Shown: positions 7,523 through 18,109, counted from the stretch's first letter. The stretch: 64,000 bases of DNA from Halorubrum salsamenti (GCF_007671685.1 NZ_VCNL01000003.1:346131-410130); one strand, 5' to 3'. Notes: generated by a model from the letters alone, not told the origin. Program-made: numbers and translations.

Positions 7523-7951
7523 CTATCTCTCCCGTTCGATATCCCGGTCGATACTGTCGAGCTCCCGATCGATGTCGTCGCGCTCATCGGTCTCCAGCTC
7601 GCTCGCGATCCGGCGCTCGAACTCCGCCTCGCCGATCTGTCCCTCGACGTACTGCCGGCGGAGTCGGTCTTGCCGGCTCTCGGTAGCGGTATCGGCCGAC
7701 GACGCCGAAGACGACCGCGACCTCCCGAGCGAGTCGCCCGCCGAGCGGCTCGCGTCGTCGCCGCCGAACAGCCACGTTCCGGCCTTATAAAGGACGTAGA
7801 CGACGCCGACGAACACCGCGAGCGAGACGATGCCGGAGACGATCGCCCACGCGAGACTCAGGATCGCCGAGACCACGGAGACGACGACGCTGACGGCGAG
7901 CAGGACCGCGAGCGCGATCGCGCCGTAGTAGAGGGCCTTCTTGAGAGCCAT
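7523..7951 (-). CDS. Membrane protein with C-terminal SHOCT-like motif
   Basis: 142 aa. Two hydrophobic segments at about residues 8-33 and 36-62 form a membrane hairpin. After a Ser/Arg-rich linker comes a charged helix pair, LRRQYVEGQIGEAEFERRI, which matches the short C-terminal SHOCT-type oligomerisation motif. The tail is very acidic and helical. The function is unknown; SHOCT domains usually promote assembly of membrane proteins. It converges with hisE (3 bp apart) and has a TATA-like box about 28 bp before the ATG. Confidence 0.7.
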   Translation of the reverse strand: MALKKALYYGAIALAVLLAVSVVVSVVSAILSLAWAIVSGIVSLAVFVGVVYVLYKAGTWLFGGDDASRSAGDSLGRSRSSSASSADTATESRQDRLRRQYVEGQIGEAEFERRIASELETDERDDIDRELDSIDRDIERER

Positions 7952-7974
7952 CGGGGGATATGGCGCGTCCGGCC

Positions 7975-7983
7975 GCAAATACC
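7975..7983 (-). promoter_or_regulatory. TATA-like box of the SHOCT-like gene
   Basis: GGTATTTGC on the minus strand is centred about 28 bp upstream of the ATG at 7951. Confidence 0.45.
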
Positions 7984-8056
7984 TTCTCCCGGTGGGCCGC
8001 TCCGCCCGTCTGTCCGTCAGAAGACTTATTCGGCGCTGCGGTCGTGACCTAGTGAA

Positions 8057-8122
8057 ATGCATCCGGAGCCGCGGTCTTCGACGGACGCCCCACCCACGGA
8101 CGGCTCGGAGGTCCGCCCGTGA
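8057..8122 (+). CDS. Possible 21-codon leader ORF before the large lipoprotein
   Basis: This short ATG ORF (MHPEPRSSTDAPPTDGSEVRP) ends in a TGA that overlaps the GTG start of the lipoprotein gene (GTGA). A TATA-like ACTTATTCG lies about 30 bp before its ATG, so a leaderless mRNA would begin at this ORF and the lipoprotein would be translated by coupling. The peptide itself resembles nothing known. Alternatively it is simply 5' untranslated sequence. Confidence 0.3.
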   Translation: MHPEPRSSTDAPPTDGSEVRP

Positions 8123-10395
8123 CCGATCGTGCCGCCTCCGGCGCCGGTCGGCCCGAATCCGGCGGTGATCGGTCTGAGTCCGGCGGTGATCGGCCCGCAT
8201 CCGGCGTCGACCGTCGAACCGTCCTCGGCGCGCTCGCGGGGGCCGGGAGCGCCGCGGTCGCGGGCTGTTCCGGCTCCGGCTCCGATTCGATGCCGAGCGA
8301 CGCCGAAACGGGCGGCCTCAACCCGGACACCCTCGACGAACTCGCGTCCCGGTTCGCGCCGACGCTGTACTTCGATTCCGCCGAGCCGTGGTTCCCGACG
8401 GACCCGCGGCCGTACGCGGTCGAGGAGGACGGCGAGACGGTCGTCGACGGGTTCGCGGCGTTCGACGGCTACCACGAGCGGTACGACGAGGCGGGCGAGC
8501 CGCCGAACCCGACCGTCTTCTACAACGGGGTCCGGTACGAGGACTCCCCGCTCGCGGTCGTCCAGTTCTGGATGTACTCCGCGTTCGACCAGTTCACCGC
8601 CAACTTCCACTGGCACGACTGGGAGGTGCTCCACGTCTTCGTCGACCTCGACACCGGCGACCCGCAGCTGTTCGTCGCCAGCTCCCACTCCCGGAGCGTG
8701 CCGAACAACGAGTTCCTCGATCCGAACCCAGACGCCGTCCCGCGGATCCTCTCCGAGCTCGGCTCGCACTCCAGCACGCTCTCGGTCAACGAGATCCCCG
8801 ACCGGTTCCAGCGCGTCGGCGAGGAGGGACTGCTCGCGGACATCACGAACACGACGATCGACACCGTCGAGGACCTCCTCGGGATCCCCATCGCGTACGG
8901 CCTCCCCCGCGACGAGGGAGCCCGACTCCCGTTCGTCGTCCCCGAGTTCGAGGGCGCGCCGATCTACGAGCACCCCGACCTCCCCTCGGTCACCGCCGAG
9001 TCGCTGGTCGACGGCGCGCTCACGATCCGGTCGCTCGACGCGCTGCGCTCTCCGCCGACCGACCTCCCGCTCCGGGAGACGGGGATCGCCTTCCGACACG
9101 CCGACCGCGAGGACGCGGCCGCGGACGAGACCGCCGAGGAGGTGGTCGGGTACGAGCTCGTCGAGACCGCCGAGCTGGAGGAGATATCGTCGTTCACCGG
9201 CCCGCAGCTGAGCTTCGAGTTCGCGGTCCCGGAGGCGGTCGAGGACGCCGTCGCCGGCCACATCACGACCACGGGCGTCCCGTGGGACCAGCCGCGCTAC
9301 GAGAACCCCGCGCTCGACGTGACCGCCGGCAACCACCGGTCGGAGCTCGCCGACCGGTACGAGGCCATCGCCGCCGACGAGTCGTTCGGAGCCGAGGCGG
9401 CCGCGGGGCTCGACGCGGTCGTCGCCCGCGTCACCCGAGCGACCGAGACCGACGAGGCCCCGGACGGCGAGGGGCTGACGACGACCGACGCGGTCACCGA
9501 GTCGTTCGTGCTGATCGAGAGCGACCCGGAAGCGGTCCCCACGTTCGCCGGCGGGGTCGCGGTCGCCAACGGAGTTCCGGAGGGCGACCACCGCTTGACC
9601 GTCAACGGTGCCGGGCAGGCCCCCCACAGCGAGGAGCTGACGGTCGCCGCGGACGAGCCCGTGACGACCGCGGGCGTCGACGGCGAGATCCCGCTCGTCG
9701 CCCGCGAGAACGCGACGAAGGTGGAGCTGTCGGACGCCGAGAGCGACGTCGACGTGACCCGAAACGCGATCGAGGACGACTTCGCCGGCCGGATCTACGA
9801 CTCGGCGGTCGACGGGAGCGACGCCGTGTACGTCCACGCGGGCGGCGCGTACACGACCGAGGTGCGCGACGCCGACGACGAGGTCGGCGCGTATCGGGTC
9901 AATCCGGACCCGCCGGGATCGAACGGCGGGGACGACGGCGGGAACGGCCCGATTCGGATCGACCGGCCCGAGACCGGCGCGGCGTCGCTCGCCGGTTACG
10001 TCGCCGACGTGGCCGAGGAGACGCGGGCGGAGGTGGCGGCGGCCGCGGCCGAGAGCGGTGACGGCGACGGCGATGACGGCGATAGCGACGACGATGGCGA
10101 CGGAAGTCCCGGCGGCGGAGCGGGAGGCGGCCCCTCGAACGCGGTGAACGGGCTCGAGCGCGCCCTCGCCGCCGCGGTCGACCAAGCGGAGCGGGCCGAG
10201 GAGCGCGCCCGCGAGGGCGACGGTGAGGGGACGAACCGCCAGTTAGAGAACGTGCTCGACCGGATCGCGCGGATCGAAGAGCGGCTCGCGGCGGCGCGAG
10301 ACGGACTCCCGCCGGGGCTCGCGAACGCGACCGGGAAGCGAGTCGAGCAGGCGACGCGCCGCGTCGAGCAGGCGCGGAACGCCGAGAAGCTGTAG
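8119..10395 (+). CDS. Large Tat lipoprotein with a Vps62/NPP1-like HWHDWE motif
   Basis: 758 aa from GTG. It begins with two near-perfect six-residue repeats (ESGGDR, SESGGDR) and a twin-arginine motif (DRRTVLGALAG), with a lipobox ending AVAGC, so it should be lipid-anchored outside the cell. Residues about 75-200 (FAPTLYFDSAEPWFPTDPRP ... FHWHDWEVLHVFVD) recall the GDHEGDWE / GHRHDWE motif of Vps62- and NPP1-type proteins; this link is by motif only. The middle resembles no family I recognise. The C-terminus has an Asp/Gly-rich linker (about 645-670) and a charged coiled coil. Function is unknown; a cell-surface role is likely. Confidence 0.7.
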   Translation: MTDRAASGAGRPESGGDRSESGGDRPASGVDRRTVLGALAGAGSAAVAGCSGSGSDSMPSDAETGGLNPDTLDELASRFAPTLYFDSAEPWFPTDPRPYAVEEDGETVVDGFAAFDGYHERYDEAGEPPNPTVFYNGVRYEDSPLAVVQFWMYSAFDQFTANFHWHDWEVLHVFVDLDTGDPQLFVASSHSRSVPNNEFLDPNPDAVPRILSELGSHSSTLSVNEIPDRFQRVGEEGLLADITNTTIDTVEDLLGIPIAYGLPRDEGARLPFVVPEFEGAPIYEHPDLPSVTAESLVDGALTIRSLDALRSPPTDLPLRETGIAFRHADREDAAADETAEEVVGYELVETAELEEISSFTGPQLSFEFAVPEAVEDAVAGHITTTGVPWDQPRYENPALDVTAGNHRSELADRYEAIAADESFGAEAAAGLDAVVARVTRATETDEAPDGEGLTTTDAVTESFVLIESDPEAVPTFAGGVAVANGVPEGDHRLTVNGAGQAPHSEELTVAADEPVTTAGVDGEIPLVARENATKVELSDAESDVDVTRNAIEDDFAGRIYDSAVDGSDAVYVHAGGAYTTEVRDADDEVGAYRVNPDPPGSNGGDDGGNGPIRIDRPETGAASLAGYVADVAEETRAEVAAAAAESGDGDGDDGDSDDDGDGSPGGGAGGGPSNAVNGLERALAAAVDQAERAEERAREGDGEGTNRQLENVLDRIARIEERLAAARDGLPPGLANATGKRVEQATRRVEQARNAEKL

Positions 10396-10504
10396 GCGGC
10401 GATCTCCGTTTGCCGGTCGATCACCGCCCACGAGGTGGTGTGCCACGCCGCACCACCGGATGGAAAGCTATACGACGCCGACCCCTCCACGAGTATATAA
10501 GCAG

Positions 10505-13177
10505 ATGTCTCAGGAGGGTTACGACCACACCGCGGTCGAGAAACGGTGGCAGGAGGCGTGGGACGACGCCTCCGTGTATCGCACGCCGGACGAGGTGGAC
10601 GACCCCACCTACGTGCTGGGGATGTACCCGTACCCGTCCGGGAAGCTCCACATGGGCCACGTCCGAAACTACACGATCACGGACGCGTACGCCCGGTACC
10701 GCCGGATGCGCGGCGACGACGTGCTTCATCCGATGGGGTGGGACGCGTTCGGGCTCCCGGCCGAGAACGCCGCCAAGGAGCGCGACACGAACCCCCGCGA
10801 CTGGACGTTCGACTGCATCGACACGATGCGAGGCCAGATGCGGTCGATGGGGTTCGGCTACGACTGGGACCGCGAGGTCACCACCTGCACCCCCGAGTAC
10901 TACCAGTGGAACCAGTGGCTCTTCCGCCGGTTCCACGAGGCGGGGCTCGTCGAGCGCCGCGACGCCGAGGTGAACTGGTGTCCCTCCTGCGAGACCGTCC
11001 TCGCCGACGAGCAGGTGGAGGGCGACGACGAGCTGTGCTGGCGCTGTGACACCCCCGTCGAGACCCGCGACTTGGACCAGTGGTTCCTGGAGATCACGGA
11101 GTACGCCGACGAGCTGATCGACGCGATCGACGAGCTGGAGGGGTGGCCCGACTCGGTGCGTCAGATGCAGCGCAACTGGATCGGCCGCCAGCACGGGACG
11201 ACCTTGGACTTCCATATCGAAGGCCACGGCCCCGTCGAGGCGTTCACCACACGCGTCGACACGATCCACGGTGCGACGTTCTTCGCGCTCGCGCCCGACC
11301 ACCCGATCAGCGAGGCGCTGGCCGACTCGGACGAGGACGTGCGGCGCTTCGTCGAGGAGGAGGCCGACCCCGAGGGCGACGAGCCCAACGGCGTCGCGAC
11401 CGACCTCACCGCGACCAACCCGGCCACGGGAGAGGAGATCCCCGTCTTCGTCGCCGACTTCGTCCTCTCGGACGTGGGGACGGGCGCGCTGATGGCCGTC
11501 CCCGGCCACGACGACCGCGACCACGCGTTCGCCGAGAAGATGGGCGTCGACATCGAGCCGGTGGTCGCCCCGGAGCCCGACGACTGGGACGGCGAGACGG
11601 TTCCGGACGCCCCCGACGTGAGCGAGGCGGCGTTCACCGACGACGGCGTCGTGATCAACTCCGGCGAGTACAGCGGGCTCGACAGCGAGACCGCCCGCGA
11701 GCGACTGACCGAGGACATCGAGAGCGCCGAGGCGACCACCCAGTACCGCCTGCGCGACTGGGGGATCTCCCGACAGCGCTACTGGGGGACCCCGATCCCG
11801 GTCGTCCACTGCGACGACTGCGGCTCGGTGCTGGTGCCCGAGGCGGACCTGCCGGTCGAGCTGCCGGAGTTCATCAACACGACCGGGAACCCGCTCGACG
11901 CCGCCGAGGAGTGGAAGCAGACGACCTGTCCGGAGTGCGGCGGGCCCGCGACCCGCGAGACGGACACGATGGACACGTTCGTCGACTCCTCGTGGTACTT
12001 CCTGCGGTACGTCTCGCCCGGCGACGAGGCGGTCCCCTTCGACCTGGACCGCGCGAACGACTGGATGCCGGTCGACCAGTACGTCGGCGGCATCGAACAC
12101 GCCGTGATGCACCTGCTGTACTCGCGGTTCGTCACCAAGGTGCTGGCCGACGAGGAGGGGTTACAGCACCGCGAGCCGTTCACGAACCTGCTGGCCCAGG
12201 GGATGGTCCAGCTGGAGGGCGAGAAGATGTCCAAGTCGAAGGGGAACACGGTCTCCCCGCAGCGCATCGTCGAGGAGTACGGCGCCGACACGGCCCGGCT
12301 GTTCATGATGCAGGCGGCCCAGCCCGAGCGCGACTTCGACTGGTCCGAGGAGGGGGTCAAGTCGACGCACCGGTTCCTGGCGCGGCTGACTGACCTGGTC
12401 GAGGCGTACGCCGCGAGCGACGCGGCGACCGCGGACGCGGACGCCGACCGCGATGAAATCGACGACTACGTCGCCGACGAGATCGACGCCGCCGTCGCCA
12501 TCGCGGGCGGTGAGTACGACGACCTCACGTTCAACGTCGCGCTGCGCGAGGCGCAGGACCTCGTGGGGACGCTCCGGAGCTACCGGGACCACGCCGAGCC
12601 GCACCCGGAGACGTACGAGCGCGGGCTGGACGTCGCCGTCCGCCTGCTCGCCCCGGTCGTCCCGCATCTCGCAGAGGAGCTGTGGGCGACGCTGGACCGC
12701 GACGGGTTCGTCGTCGAGGCCGACTGGCCGACCGCGACGGTCGACCGCGAGACGGTCGAGCGCCGCCGCCGACTGGTCGCGAACACCCGCGAGGACGTGC
12801 GCGACATCGTCGAGGTCGCCGGTATCGAGGACCCCGAGCGCATCGACGTGGTCGTCGCGCCCGACTGGAAGTACGACGCGCTGGACATCGCGATCGACAG
12901 CGACGCCGACAACCTCATCTCGGAGCTGATGGGGGAGAGCCACATCCGGGAGCAGGGCGACGACGCCGCCTCGTACGGGCAGGACCTGCAGGCGAACCGC
13001 GAGGCGCTACAGGAGACCCTGTCGGGCGACGAGGAGTACGACGCGCTGCGCGCGGCCTCGTGGCTGATCGAGCGCGAATTCGACGCCCCGGTCCGCGTCG
13101 AGCGCGCCGCGGACGCCGACGAGAGCGTGGTCCGGAAGGCCGAGCCGGGGCGCCCGGCGATCGACATCGTGGAGTAG
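10505..13177 (+). CDS. leuS: Leucyl-tRNA synthetase
   Basis: 890 aa class I synthetase that charges tRNA-Leu. It shows HMGH at residues 49-52, a zinc-binding region (WCPSCETVLADEQ ... CWRCDTP), the editing-domain region DLTATNPATGEEIPVFVADFV, and the KMSKSKGN loop near residue 575, followed by the anticodon-binding domain. It is of the bacterial-length type common in haloarchaea. ATG 10505 (MSQEGYDH) fits family N-termini; an in-frame start at 10460 would add MESYTTPTPPRVYKQ. A TATATAA lies only about 12 bp before 10505, which does not fit a leaderless start there. Confidence 0.95.
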   Translation: MSQEGYDHTAVEKRWQEAWDDASVYRTPDEVDDPTYVLGMYPYPSGKLHMGHVRNYTITDAYARYRRMRGDDVLHPMGWDAFGLPAENAAKERDTNPRDWTFDCIDTMRGQMRSMGFGYDWDREVTTCTPEYYQWNQWLFRRFHEAGLVERRDAEVNWCPSCETVLADEQVEGDDELCWRCDTPVETRDLDQWFLEITEYADELIDAIDELEGWPDSVRQMQRNWIGRQHGTTLDFHIEGHGPVEAFTTRVDTIHGATFFALAPDHPISEALADSDEDVRRFVEEEADPEGDEPNGVATDLTATNPATGEEIPVFVADFVLSDVGTGALMAVPGHDDRDHAFAEKMGVDIEPVVAPEPDDWDGETVPDAPDVSEAAFTDDGVVINSGEYSGLDSETARERLTEDIESAEATTQYRLRDWGISRQRYWGTPIPVVHCDDCGSVLVPEADLPVELPEFINTTGNPLDAAEEWKQTTCPECGGPATRETDTMDTFVDSSWYFLRYVSPGDEAVPFDLDRANDWMPVDQYVGGIEHAVMHLLYSRFVTKVLADEEGLQHREPFTNLLAQGMVQLEGEKMSKSKGNTVSPQRIVEEYGADTARLFMMQAAQPERDFDWSEEGVKSTHRFLARLTDLVEAYAASDAATADADADRDEIDDYVADEIDAAVAIAGGEYDDLTFNVALREAQDLVGTLRSYRDHAEPHPETYERGLDVAVRLLAPVVPHLAEELWATLDRDGFVVEADWPTATVDRETVERRRRLVANTREDVRDIVEVAGIEDPERIDVVVAPDWKYDALDIAIDSDADNLISELMGESHIREQGDDAASYGQDLQANREALQETLSGDEEYDALRAASWLIEREFDAPVRVERAADADESVVRKAEPGRPAIDIVE

Positions 13178-13399
13178 CGGCCCGCGGTCCTTTTCAATCG
13201 AAACCGGCGGCCCGAAAGGGCTCAGTCGCCGGCGGCGCCTCCTCGCACGTGGACGAAAACGACGGGACGAGCGGCGAGGCGGACGACCCGTACGCCCCGA
13301 CCCGCGAGTAACGCGCGCGAGGTCGATTAGATAAACAGAGAGCCCGGATTTCGAAGACCGACCGGTCCAGCCGACTACTATTCTCGGAGTTATTGTCCT

Positions 13400-13834
13400 A
13401 TGAGTCATTATTCTATAGAAGACATTATCAAGGAGAATTATGTTGTCGCAGGTATGGGAAATGGTTCCAAAACGGGGCTGCAACGGGACATCCTCCTCAC
13501 GTGGTGGGAAAATCCGAATGCAACAAATCAGGAGATCGCGGACGCGTGTGACTGTTCAGCATCGTACGTCAGCCAGATCAAGAATCGGTTCGACGATTAC
13601 AACGAGCTTGACGCGATGATGGATAGGCAGGATTCCGAGTTAGAGCGGATGTTCGGAGAGGGTATATTCGGAAACAACGGGACGACACCGGCAGCAGTAG
13701 AGACGGAAGGACCGGGGATCGCGGAGCAGTGGAACGAGATCCCGAACAACATCCCGGGGCTGTTGATCAAGCTCATAGTCGTGATGGTACTCGGATACGC
13801 AGCGATCCAAGTCGGGATGACGCTCTTTCTCTGA
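13400..13834 (+). CDS. Membrane-anchored HTH protein of unknown role
   Basis: 144 aa (or 127 aa from the ATG at 13454). Residues about 45-70 (NQEIADACDCSASYVSQIKN) form a clear helix-turn-helix of the winged-helix/MarR-like type. A linker rich in Gly, Thr and Pro leads to one C-terminal membrane helix (IPGLLIKLIVVMVLGYAAIQ). The gene is visibly richer in A+T and uses codons such as ATA, TTA and AAT that are rare in its neighbours, so it looks acquired from elsewhere, possibly a virus or plasmid. It sits alone between leuS and cysS. Its target genes are unknown. Confidence 0.7.
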   Translation: MSHYSIEDIIKENYVVAGMGNGSKTGLQRDILLTWWENPNATNQEIADACDCSASYVSQIKNRFDDYNELDAMMDRQDSELERMFGEGIFGNNGTTPAAVETEGPGIAEQWNEIPNNIPGLLIKLIVVMVLGYAAIQVGMTLFL

Positions 13835-13890
13835 CTCTTAAAAGTACAAACACGGGATAACGAACAGATTCAACCTGCTCGATCCGACGG

Positions 13891-13899
13891 TTTAAAAGG
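13891..13899 (+). promoter_or_regulatory. TATA box of cysS
   Basis: TTTAAAAGG lies 24-32 bp before the ATG at 13923 and predicts a leaderless mRNA. Confidence 0.6.
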
Positions 13900-13922
13900 C
13901 TCTCCGGAGGTACGAGCCGGTA

Positions 13923-15413
<1,491 letters not shown>

Positions 15414-15479
15414 GGCGCGGATTCGCGTTTCAAAGTGGTCGTTGCCGTCGTGGTGACGACCATCGAACTCTCTCGATCG

Positions 15480-15700
15480 TTTATAAATGGTTGACAGCAG
15501 ATCGGCGGAGAACTCTTCCAAATCCCCAGCCTCGTCGGTCGCCCGTCGCTTCGCTCCGGGGCAGCCGGCGGCGAAGCCGCCGGCGACCTCGCACGCGCTC
15601 CTCGTGGCCGCCGGTGGCGGCCACTCGGTGGCGCGCGCCACCGCACCGCCGCGTTCAGTTATAAACAGCCGTCTCCGTTCTGGGTTTAAATATTGCATCG
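15480..15700 (+). repeat. Dispersed intergenic repeat element, copy C
   Basis: This copy fills the gap between convergent cysS and pheA. In order: TTTATAA (15480-15486), core variant CCAAATCCCCAGCC (15518-15531), a perfect 9 bp hairpin GCCGGCGGC/GCCGCCGGC with a GAA loop, the phrase CTCGCACGCGCTCCTC, a second 9 bp hairpin GTGGCCGCC/GGCGGCCAC with a GGT loop, the phrase GGCGCGCGCCACCGCACCGC, then TTATAA (15659-15664) and GTTTAAATA (15684-15692). The same phrases are in copy E in the same order. Terminal inverted repeats are not recognisable here. Confidence 0.8.
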
Positions 15701-15719
15701 CCGACGGCTCGATGAGTCC

Positions 15720-16526
15720 TTACTCCAACACGTGCTCCGTGTCGTACGACCCGAGCACTTTGACCCACCCGTTGTCGGCGATCGCTTCCACGTCCTCGAC
15801 GGCGGCCGCCATGTGGTCCTCGTAGAGGCCGGCGTCGACGTCGAAGTGGAACAGGTAGTCGCCGAGGCGCTCGCCGCTCGGACGCGACTCGATCCGCGAG
15901 AGGTTGAGGTTGCGGTCTGCGAACGCCTCCAGGAGTTCCAGCAGAAGCCCGGGGTAGTTCGCGTTCGGGTAGACGATCAGGGTCGTCTTCCCACCGGCGT
16001 CCGACCGCGCGGACTCGGGCGCGACGACGAGGAATCGAGTCGCGTTGGAGGTGCGGTCCTGGATGTCCTCGGCGAGGATAGTGAGGTCGTCGCCGGCGTT
16101 GTCCGGGTGCCCGATCCCGGCGACGCGGGCGTCCTCGCGGGCGCGCTCGACACCGCGGGCGGTGGAGGCGACCGCTTCGAGTCCCGCGTCCGGGTGGTTG
16201 GCCTCCAGCCAGTTGCGACACTGCGCAAGCGCCTGCGAGTGGCTGGCGACGACGTCGAACTCCGACCCCTGCGCGAGGAGGGCGTGGCGGATCGGGGTGA
16301 CGACCTCGCGGGTGACCGCGACATCGTGGTCGGCCAAGGCGTCGAGGCTCTCCGAGACGGAGCCCTCGATGCTGTTCTCGATGGGGACGACTCCGCGCTC
16401 GAACTCGCCGGCCGCGACGGCGTCGACGATGGCGGTGACCGATTCGCGGAACGACACCTCGGCGGCGACGGCCCGCGCCGCACGGTGCGAGTACGTGCCG
16501 GCGGGGCCGAGCGTGACGGCGTTCAT
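15720..16526 (-). CDS. pheA: Prephenate dehydratase
   Basis: 268 aa. It converts prephenate to phenylpyruvate for phenylalanine synthesis. The N-terminal dehydratase domain has GPAGTYSHRAA, VPIENSIEGSV and the catalytic TRF motif (NATRFLVV). The C-terminal ACT domain has the ESRPSGERLGDYLFHFD motif that binds phenylalanine for feedback control. It is monofunctional, with no chorismate mutase domain. A TATA-like box precedes the ATG by about 27 bp. The uncharacterised gene at 16569 lies just upstream on the same strand. Confidence 0.95.
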   Translation of the reverse strand: MNAVTLGPAGTYSHRAARAVAAEVSFRESVTAIVDAVAAGEFERGVVPIENSIEGSVSESLDALADHDVAVTREVVTPIRHALLAQGSEFDVVASHSQALAQCRNWLEANHPDAGLEAVASTARGVERAREDARVAGIGHPDNAGDDLTILAEDIQDRTSNATRFLVVAPESARSDAGGKTTLIVYPNANYPGLLLELLEAFADRNLNLSRIESRPSGERLGDYLFHFDVDAGLYEDHMAAAVEDVEAIADNGWVKVLGSYDTEHVLE

Positions 16527-16548
16527 CGCCCCTACCTATCAGACCGCG

Positions 16549-16558
16549 TTAGAAAAGC
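16549..16558 (-). promoter_or_regulatory. TATA-like box of pheA
   Basis: GCTTTTCTAA on the minus strand lies 23-32 bp before the pheA ATG. It overlaps the region just before the stop of the upstream gene, so pheA may have its own promoter. Confidence 0.45.
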
Positions 16559-16568
16559 GTGCGGGGTC

Positions 16569-17111
16569 TCATCCGCCCGCGTCGACGGCTCCGTCGCTCG
16601 GCACCGCCGCCAGCGCGTCCTCGACGACCCGGACCGCGGTCGCGCCGTCGCGCCGCCCCACGACGACGACGAGCGCCTCCCCGGCGACGCCGGCGGCCTC
16701 GACCGCCACCTCGGCGGCCGCGAGCCGGCGGAGGACCGACGCGAGCGCCGCGGCGTCGACCGCGCCGGTCGCGAGGATGGCCGTCTCGCGCCCCTCGGGG
16801 ACGACCGCCGCACCGCCGGCGCGGAGGAGGGGGTCGGCGGCGGAACCGTCGACATCGCCACCGTCGCCGTCGACGACTCCCACCCCGCTCCGCATCGACA
16901 CGCTGGCCGCGCGGTCGACGGTCGCGTAGTCGGGCAGTTCCTCGCGGAACCGTCGGAGCGCGGTCGCGATCGCGTCGGGGTCGCCGTCGAGGCCGGCCTC
17001 GTCGGCCAGCCACGCGGCGGCGGCGCTGTGGTTGAGGACGCCGGCGCGGAGCGCGTCGAGGACGAAGGGGCGCTCCCGGGCGGCCTCGCGGGTCTCGGCT
17101 GCGAGCGACAT
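16569..17111 (-). CDS. Conserved haloarchaeal protein of unknown function
   Basis: 180 aa from the ATG at 17111; the frame is open to 17189, but that extension looks non-coding. The N-terminal part (MSLAAETREAARERPFVLDALRAG...) suggests a small helical module (ALRAGVLNHSAAAAWLADEA), and a beta-rich Ala/Val part with an ACT-like pattern follows (AAAEVAVEAAGVAGEALVVVV). There are no cysteines or membrane helices. It lies about 40 bp upstream of pheA on the same strand and is divergent from cbiX. An amino-acid-sensing role would be speculation. Confidence 0.6.
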   Translation of the reverse strand: MSLAAETREAARERPFVLDALRAGVLNHSAAAAWLADEAGLDGDPDAIATALRRFREELPDYATVDRAASVSMRSGVGVVDGDGGDVDGSAADPLLRAGGAAVVPEGRETAILATGAVDAAALASVLRRLAAAEVAVEAAGVAGEALVVVVGRRDGATAVRVVEDALAAVPSDGAVDAGG

Positions 17112-17239
17112 GGGCGGACCTGCGACGCGCGGCGGCATGGCGGTTTCGGTCGTCGCCTCGGGAGCGAGGGACGGGCGTCGGTTTCCCACGGCCTCGCACG
17201 TGCCGAAGTCCCTAAGAGCGGCGCGCCCCCAGCGTGCGT

Positions 17240-18109
17240 ATGCAGTCGCTCGTCATCGTCGCACACGGCTCACACCTCAATCCGGGGTCGAGCGCGCCGA
17301 CGTACGACCACGCGGACACCGTCCGCGCGACCGGCGCCTTCGACGAGGTGCGCACCGGCTTCTGGAAGGAGGAGCCGCACTTCCGCGAGGTGCTTCGCAC
17401 CGTCGAGGGCGACGAGATATACGTCGTCCCGCTGTTCGTCTCCGAGGGCTACTTCACCGAACAGGTGATCCCCCGCGAGCTCCGGCTCGACGGCTGGGAC
17501 GTCTCCGAGTGGGACTCCGAGGGCCTCTCGGCCGATCAGGCCACCCTCGTCGCCGAGGACATCGACCGCGAGGTCCACTACTGCGGCCCGGTGGGGACCC
17601 ACCGCGCGATGTCCGACGTGATCGTCCGGCGCGCGGAGTCGGTCACCGGCGACCCCGACGTGGGCGAGGGGTTCGGCCTCGCCGTCGTCGGCCACGGCAC
17701 CGAGCGCAACGAGAACAGCGCGAAGGCGATCGAGTACCACGCCGACCGGATCGCCGAGCGCGACCGCTTCGACGAGGTGCGGGCGCTCTACATGGACGAA
17801 GAGCCCGAAGTCGACGACCTCCCCGAGTTCTTCGAGAGCGACGACGTCGTCCTCGTCCCGCTGTTCATCGCCGACGGCTACCACACCCAGGAGGACATCC
17901 CGGAGGACGTCGGGCTCTGCGAGGACCACACGGAGGGGTACGACGTGCCCGAAACGGTCGACGGCACCCGGATCTGGTACGCGGGCGCGGTCGGCACCGA
18001 ACCCCTGATGGCCGACGTGATATTGGAGCGCGCGGCCGACGCCGGCGCCGACCTCGGGACAGCGCTCGACGACGTGCGCGAGACGACCCGCGTCGCCACG
18101 GGGGACTGA
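17240..18109 (+). CDS. cbiX: Sirohydrochlorin cobaltochelatase, two-domain CbiX
   Basis: 289 aa. It inserts cobalt into sirohydrochlorin early in the anaerobic cobalamin pathway. Two CbiX/SirB-type repeats are present, each with its histidine motif: VAHGSHLNPGS at the N-terminus (H9) and VVGHGTERNENS near residue 153. Each repeat has a PLF(V/I)(S/A)(E/D)GY motif. This long form contrasts with the short archaeal CbiX-S. The GTG two codons upstream was not used. A gene for a DR2241-type protein follows after 2 bp, a pairing typical of halophile cobalamin loci. Confidence 0.9.
   Translation: MQSLVIVAHGSHLNPGSSAPTYDHADTVRATGAFDEVRTGFWKEEPHFREVLRTVEGDEIYVVPLFVSEGYFTEQVIPRELRLDGWDVSEWDSEGLSADQATLVAEDIDREVHYCGPVGTHRAMSDVIVRRAESVTGDPDVGEGFGLAVVGHGTERNENSAKAIEYHADRIAERDRFDEVRALYMDEEPEVDDLPEFFESDDVVLVPLFIADGYHTQEDIPEDVGLCEDHTEGYDVPETVDGTRIWYAGAVGTEPLMADVILERAADAGADLGTALDDVRETTRVATGD

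Noticed and set aside
13249-13311. 20-codon GTG ORF after leuS (VDENDGTSGEADDPYAPTRE)
   Set aside because: Acidic composition looks halophilic, but it is too short, has no start signal and no recognisable relative; it may be the tail of a lost gene.
15540-15660. Bacterial-type intrinsic terminators in the element hairpins
   Set aside because: The stems are not followed by U-runs, and archaea do not normally use hairpin terminators.
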